From positions 1 to 64,000 of the forward strand of contig NZ_JBGCBZ010000002.1 of assembly GCF_041262585.1 (NCBI RefSeq): a stretch of DNA of 64,000 nucleotides, read 5' to 3'. This document shows, in pieces, positions 59,847 to 64,000 of this stretch (its first letter is position 1; each line of letters begins with the position of its first letter). The notes under the pieces are model-generated. The model was not told the origin of the DNA. It made no database searches and saw only the letters and a program-made list of their open reading frames with translations. The DNA is from JAOEGB01 sp041262585. GTDB taxonomy: Bacteria > Actinomycetota > Actinomycetes > Streptosporangiales > Streptosporangiaceae. The translations under genes and the position numbers were made by a program.

Positions 59847-60815
59847 TCAACCGTTGTTGCCGGCATCGGGGTGCGTCACGTACCCGGGCGTGGGTGGGCA
59901 CACTCCCGGCCGGGTGCCGACGATCGCGGCGGCGGCTCGTTCGAGCGCCCGCAGGGCCCCGGTGACGGCACGGTTGTACTTCGTCGCCCGATGCAGCACG
60001 GCGACGTGGCGGCGGGCGGTCACGTCCTTCAGAGGGGCCGCGAAGACCCCGTCGCTGGTCACGTGGCTGAGTGCCGGCACGAGGGCGATCCCGAGGCTGG
60101 AGCGTACGAAACTGCGGATGACGTCGTAGTCGTTGCTGCGTACGGCCACGGCGGGCTCGAAGCCCTTACTCGTGCACAGCCGTCTCATGCATTTGGACCC
60201 CGCGGTCCCCTCGCGGGTCGAGACCCAGTTCTCGGTGGCCAGATCGGACAGGACGATGGAGTCCACGGTGGTGAGCTGATGGCCCTCGGGGAGCAGCAGG
60301 ATCAGCTCCTCGTCCAGCAACGGTTTCGCCTGCAGGGTCCGCGGCCAGGACCGTGGAACCAGGTCGTAGTGGTACACCAGGGCAAGGTCGATTCTGCCGT
60401 CCTGGAGGCTGTTCACCAGATCCTCGGACTCACCCTCGTCGAGCAGGATCTCGACCTTCGGATGGTCGTTGAGGAACGCGGCCAGCGCCTCGGGAAGCAG
60501 TCGCTCGCTCGCGGTCGGGAAGCTGCCTATCCGGATGCGCCCGACGGTGCCCTCGGCCATGCCGGTGATGTCGTCCTCGAGCGCCTTCAGGCTTGCCAGG
60601 GTGTCGTGCGCGCGGGCGGCCAGGAACTCCGCCGCCGCCGTGGGCCGCACACTGTGCGCGGCCCGCTCGAAAAGGGGCACCTTGACGACCCGCTCCAGGG
60701 CGGCGATCTGCTGCGACACCGCGGAGCCCGTGTAGCCCAGATCCCGTGCGGCGTCAGCGAACGAGCCAGAACGGATCACGGCGACGAGTGTCCGTAAGTG
60801 AACGGGATTGAGCAT
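59847..60815 (-). CDS. LysR-family regulator
   Basis: A 322-residue LTTR: N-terminal HTH (VHLRTLVAVIRSGSFADAAR, GSAVSQQIAALERVV) and a substrate-binding domain with GRIRIGSFPTASERLLP. It converges on the catabolic operon rather than being divergent, so it probably regulates it at a distance or acts elsewhere. The next plus-strand gene is not in the window. Confidence 0.93.
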   Translation of the reverse strand: MLNPVHLRTLVAVIRSGSFADAARDLGYTGSAVSQQIAALERVVKVPLFERAAHSVRPTAAAEFLAARAHDTLASLKALEDDITGMAEGTVGRIRIGSFPTASERLLPEALAAFLNDHPKVEILLDEGESEDLVNSLQDGRIDLALVYHYDLVPRSWPRTLQAKPLLDEELILLLPEGHQLTTVDSIVLSDLATENWVSTREGTAGSKCMRRLCTSKGFEPAVAVRSNDYDVIRSFVRSSLGIALVPALSHVTSDGVFAAPLKDVTARRHVAVLHRATKYNRAVTGALRALERAAAAIVGTRPGVCPPTPGYVTHPDAGNNG

Positions 60816-61001
60816 CCGAAATCCTATCTACAGCTCAGCCGGCGACTCGGCGACAGGGAGAGCCAAAGCGAACGCTTTGCCTCAGAATAGGTCGTGAACT
60901 GGGGTGATGTGGCCCCACGGCATCCCGATCGTGATCACGGCAGCCCCCGGCGCGCACCATCATTTCGGCCACTGCCGTACCGGTCGGCCGAAGACCAGCG
61001 C

Positions 61002-63869
61002 TCAGTGGGGCAGGTGTTCGGCGAGGAGCTGGGCGAGATGCCGGCCCGTGCGGTCGGTGAGCGTGCTGAGCTGGGTGCGGCAGCTGAACCCGTCGGCGAG
61101 CAGGATGGTGCCTGGCCCGGCCGCCCGGACGGCGGGCAGAAGCCGGTGCTCGGCGACGGCGACGGAGACATCGTGGTGTCCACGCTCGACGCCGAAGTTG
61201 CCGGCCAGGCCGCAACACCCGCCGAGCCGCTCGACGTCGGCCCCGGCGTCCCGCAGCAGGGCGGCGTCGGCGGCCCAGCCCATCACGGCGTGGTGGTGGC
61301 AGTGGGGCTGGGCGACGCCGGTGGTGCCGGTCAGGTCTGGCGGGGTCCAGCCGGGCGTCTGGCCGAGCAGCTCGGCCAGGGTGCGGGTCGCGGCGGCGAC
61401 CTCTCTGGCGGCGACCAGGGCCGCGGCGTGCGCGGCGTCCTCCCCGTCCAGCAGTTCGACGGCGTCAGCGCGTAGCACTCCGGTGCAGGAGGGCTCAAGC
61501 CCGACGATCACGGCGCCGGCCCGCACATGCGGCAGCAGCGCGTCGATCGTGGCGCGTGCCTGTCTTCGGGCGCCGTCCAGCTGGCCGGTGGAGATCCAGG
61601 TCAGGCCGCAGCAGACCGGGCGGTCGGTGACGGTGACGCGGTAACCGGCGTCTTCGAGGACGGCGACGGCCGCCTGCCCGACCTCGGGCGAGAAGGCGTC
61701 CGTGAAAGTGTCGACGAACAGGACGACGTCCCCGTGCTCCGCGGTGCCGGGCCTTACAGGCCGCTGGGCGAACCAGCGCCGGAAGGGGTTCTCCGCGAAT
61801 GCCGGCAGCGACCGGCGCCGGTCGATCCCGGCGCTCCAGGTGACGAGCGGGTGCAGCGTCTTCGACCGCATGGCGACGTTGGCCAGCCTCGTCAGGACGA
61901 CCGAGCGGCCGGCCAGGCGCGCCCAGCGTGGCAGCCACCCGAGGGCGTAGTGGGACCGCGGACGCGGCCGGCGCCGATACCGCTGGTGCAGCGCCTCGGC
62001 CTTGTAGGCGGCCATGTCCACACCGGTCGGGCAGTCCGACGAGCAGCCCTTGCACGACAGGCACAGGTCCAGGGCGTCGTGCAACGCCTGCGATCTCCAC
62101 CCATCCGGGCCGAGGTCGCCCGACACCGCGTCCTGCAGCACCCGGGCGCGGCCACGTGTGGAGTCCTTCTCGTCGCGCGTGGCCACGAAGCTCGGGCACA
62201 TCACGCCACCATCGGCGCTGTTGTCCGCGCGGCACTTGCCCACCCCCGTGCAGCGGTGCACCGCCGCCGACAGATCACCGCCGTCGTGGCGGTACGCCAG
62301 GCCGAGGGTGGCCAGCTCGGCTCGTCTCAACGGCTTCGCCGCCGCGACCCGGACATCGGCCTCGAAGGGGGCAGGACGCACGATCACGCCGGGGTTCAGC
62401 AGGTCATCGGGGTCGAACACGGCCTTGACCCTTTCGAACAGCCCGATCGCCTGTGGCGAGTACATCAGCGGCAGCAGCTCACTCCGGGCGCGGCCGTCGC
62501 CGTGCTCACCGGACATCGACCCGCCGTGCTCGGCCGCCAGAGCGCCCGCGGCGAGCAGGAAGTCGCGGAAGACGCCGGTGCCTCGGTCGAACGGGAAGTC
62601 GATGCGGATGTGGACGCACCCGTCACCGAAGTGCCCGTACGGCAGGCCGGTCAGCCGGTACCGATTCATCAGCGTCTCGAACTCACGCAGGTAGGCGCCC
62701 AGCCGCTGCGGCGGCACCGCGGCGTCCTCCCATCCGGCGTGGGCGGGGGCGCCGGCGGGCGTGCGCGCGGACAGTCCCGCGCCGTCCTCCCGGATCTTCC
62801 ACAGCGCCGCGGCGTGGACGGGGTCGGTGACGACCCGCGAGTCCAGCGCCCCGGCGTCCGCGACCAATCCGCGCGCCGCGGCCCGTACGGCGCCGCTGTC
62901 CTCCCCGGCGAGCTCGACGAACAGCCAGCCGGAACCGCGCGGCAGCTCGGGGACGGCGGCCGGCCCCCGCCGAGCGCGCACCACGTCCACGATCCGCGCG
63001 TCCAGCCCCTCGCAGGCGACGGGGTCGTGCGGCAGGACGGCGGGGACGGCGTCCGCGGCCTCCGCCATCGACGGGTATCCGAGCGCGACCAGAATCCGCA
63101 CGGGAGCGTCCCGCACCAGCCGCACCCGGGCCGCGAGCGTCAAGGCCAGCGTTCCCTCGCTGCCGACCAGTGCCCGCGCGACGTCGAACCCGTTCTCTGG
63201 AAGCAGATGCTCCAGTGCGTAGCCCGACACCTGCCGCCCGAATCTGCCCAGCTCGGTGCGGATCGTCGCCAGGCCGTCGCGCACCACCCCTCGCAGATCC
63301 GTCAGCAGCGGCGAGGTCGCCGTGGGGTTGTCCATCGCGCCCAGCCGCAGCCGCTCCCCCGTACCGGCCAGCACATCGAGCCCCAGGACGTTGTCGCTGG
63401 TCCGGCCGTACCCCAGCGCCCGCGACCCGCACGCGTTGTTACCGATCATCCCGCCCAGCGTCGCGCGGTTGTGGGTCGAGGGGTCGGGGCCGAACCGCAG
63501 GCCGTGCCTCGCCGCCGCCTTCTGCAGGTCCGCCTGCACCACACCGGGCTCCACCAGCGCCGTTCCGCCCTCCGCGTCCACCTCCAGCACGCGGTTCAGG
63601 TGGCGGCTGACGTCCACCACCACACCGGGCCCGACCGCGTTGCCCGCGATCGACGTGCCGGCTCCCCGCATCGTCAGCGGGACGGCATGCTCGCGGCACA
63701 CCCGGAGCACAGCGGCCAGCTCGTCCACATGACGCGGCACCACCACCACCCGGGGAGGGATCCGGTACAGCGACGCGTCAGAGGAGTACAACGACCGGCG
63801 CAGAGGCGACCCGTCCACATCTCCGGCACCCGCCGAACGCAGGGCCGCGACCAGATCCGCGTCGGCCAT
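61002..63869 (-). CDS. FAD- and Fe-S-containing 2-hydroxyacid dehydrogenase (D-lactate/glycolate-type)
   Basis: A 955-residue fusion. The N-terminal FAD_binding_4 domain (about 40-215, RGAGTSIAGNAVGPG) is followed by the FAD-oxidase C domain (to about 500) with YGHFGDGCVHIRIDFP. Two Fe-S motifs come next, VGKCRADNSADGGVMCP and CLSCKGCSSDCPTG, and then CCG-type domains (RPVCCGLTW, GGCCGLAGNFG). This is the layout of Dld3-like and GlpC-fused enzymes that pass electrons to the quinone pool. ATG at 63869 has AGGAAAG; ATG at 63887 is alternative. Confidence 0.92.
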   Translation of the reverse strand: MADADLVAALRSAGAGDVDGSPLRRSLYSSDASLYRIPPRVVVVPRHVDELAAVLRVCREHAVPLTMRGAGTSIAGNAVGPGVVVDVSRHLNRVLEVDAEGGTALVEPGVVQADLQKAAARHGLRFGPDPSTHNRATLGGMIGNNACGSRALGYGRTSDNVLGLDVLAGTGERLRLGAMDNPTATSPLLTDLRGVVRDGLATIRTELGRFGRQVSGYALEHLLPENGFDVARALVGSEGTLALTLAARVRLVRDAPVRILVALGYPSMAEAADAVPAVLPHDPVACEGLDARIVDVVRARRGPAAVPELPRGSGWLFVELAGEDSGAVRAAARGLVADAGALDSRVVTDPVHAAALWKIREDGAGLSARTPAGAPAHAGWEDAAVPPQRLGAYLREFETLMNRYRLTGLPYGHFGDGCVHIRIDFPFDRGTGVFRDFLLAAGALAAEHGGSMSGEHGDGRARSELLPLMYSPQAIGLFERVKAVFDPDDLLNPGVIVRPAPFEADVRVAAAKPLRRAELATLGLAYRHDGGDLSAAVHRCTGVGKCRADNSADGGVMCPSFVATRDEKDSTRGRARVLQDAVSGDLGPDGWRSQALHDALDLCLSCKGCSSDCPTGVDMAAYKAEALHQRYRRRPRPRSHYALGWLPRWARLAGRSVVLTRLANVAMRSKTLHPLVTWSAGIDRRRSLPAFAENPFRRWFAQRPVRPGTAEHGDVVLFVDTFTDAFSPEVGQAAVAVLEDAGYRVTVTDRPVCCGLTWISTGQLDGARRQARATIDALLPHVRAGAVIVGLEPSCTGVLRADAVELLDGEDAAHAAALVAAREVAAATRTLAELLGQTPGWTPPDLTGTTGVAQPHCHHHAVMGWAADAALLRDAGADVERLGGCCGLAGNFGVERGHHDVSVAVAEHRLLPAVRAAGPGTILLADGFSCRTQLSTLTDRTGRHLAQLLAEHLPH

Positions 63870-63888
63870 GGAGTCTTTCCTCGTCATC

Positions 63889-63999
63889 TCACGCCACCGG
63901 GATCGGTACGGTCCCGTCGAGGCCGAGCCCTGCCGCGACCTGCCGCAACGACCCCGCGCGCTGCGCCTCGTACAGCTCACCGGGCTCCTGGACCTGGCG
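63889..63999 (-). CDS. C-terminal end of an unidentified protein (partial)
   Basis: The right edge of the window gives 36 codons ending ELYEAQRAGSLRQVAAGL... DGTVPIPVA and TGA at 63889. It is separated from the ATG at 63887 by one base, so the genes would be coupled. The sequence is too short to name. Confidence 0.6.
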   Translation of the reverse strand, partial: RQVQEPGELYEAQRAGSLRQVAAGLGLDGTVPIPVA

Positions 64000-64000
64000 G

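Overview
The window is GC-rich, densely packed actinomycete chromosome. SARP and LAL regulators, TTA-containing genes, a type III polyketide synthase of the RppA type, DUF574, DUF2332 and DUF6247-like proteins, and an HTH-WD40 protein all point to a filamentous, antibiotic-type actinomycete. The gene mix is reminiscent of Streptosporangiales such as Nonomuraea, but the genus is an inference. No integrase, transposase, rRNA, intact tRNA or CRISPR array was found.

Region 1 (1-13 kb) is a small aromatic polyketide cluster. It holds a 1,3,6,8-tetrahydroxynaphthalene-type synthase (4749-5846), an O-methyltransferase (3688-4683), a methyltransferase-fold protein lacking key catalytic features (185-1249) with a second copy running off the left edge, and a BBE-like FAD oxidase (6786-8204) divergent from a MarR regulator. 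Two convergent SARP regulators, two paralogous alpha/beta hydrolases and a 903-residue LAL regulator complete it. One SARP has lost its canonical start codon (ATC where ATG is expected), and both this SARP and the synthase carry TTA codons.

Region 2 (13-31.4 kb) is bounded by two copies of a 57-base sequence whose right half matches the 3' end of tRNA-Gly, probably att-site remnants of integrative elements. Inside are broken small genes (RelE/ParE-like, VOC, VapC-like, phospholipase C), a two-component system with a divergent ABC-2 exporter, an amino-acid permease with a GNAT gene, and a compact operon of an OB-fold/NfeD-like membrane protein, a flotillin and a 1688-residue AAA ATPase (21641-29363). 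That operon is the most system-like module in the window.

Region 3 (31.4-43.5 kb) carries an HTH/WD40 protein, an FGE-sulfatase-domain protein, an SDR, a DUF2332 protein, an AfsR-like NB-ARC regulator beside an NmrA/LLM-oxidoreductase/FMN-reductase operon, a broken NB-ARC/TPR gene, and an HxlR-type regulator.

Region 4 (43.5-49.7 kb) has a GMC oxidoreductase, a gluconate-dehydrogenase-subunit-3-like protein and an aldehyde dehydrogenase, probably an alcohol-to-acid oxidation module, followed by strong terminators and a secreted lectin-GH18 chitinase.

Region 5 (50.3-60.8 kb) is an amino-acid catabolic operon: a polar-amino-acid ABC importer, two GGCT-fold proteins, a DAO-family flavoenzyme, a flavin monooxygenase, a Glu/Leu/Phe-type dehydrogenase and an ALDH7-like aminoadipate-semialdehyde dehydrogenase, with a convergent LysR gene. 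The likely substrate is lysine, pipecolate or a gamma-glutamylated amine. The window ends in a large FAD/Fe-S 2-hydroxyacid dehydrogenase (61002-63869) and the tail of one more gene.
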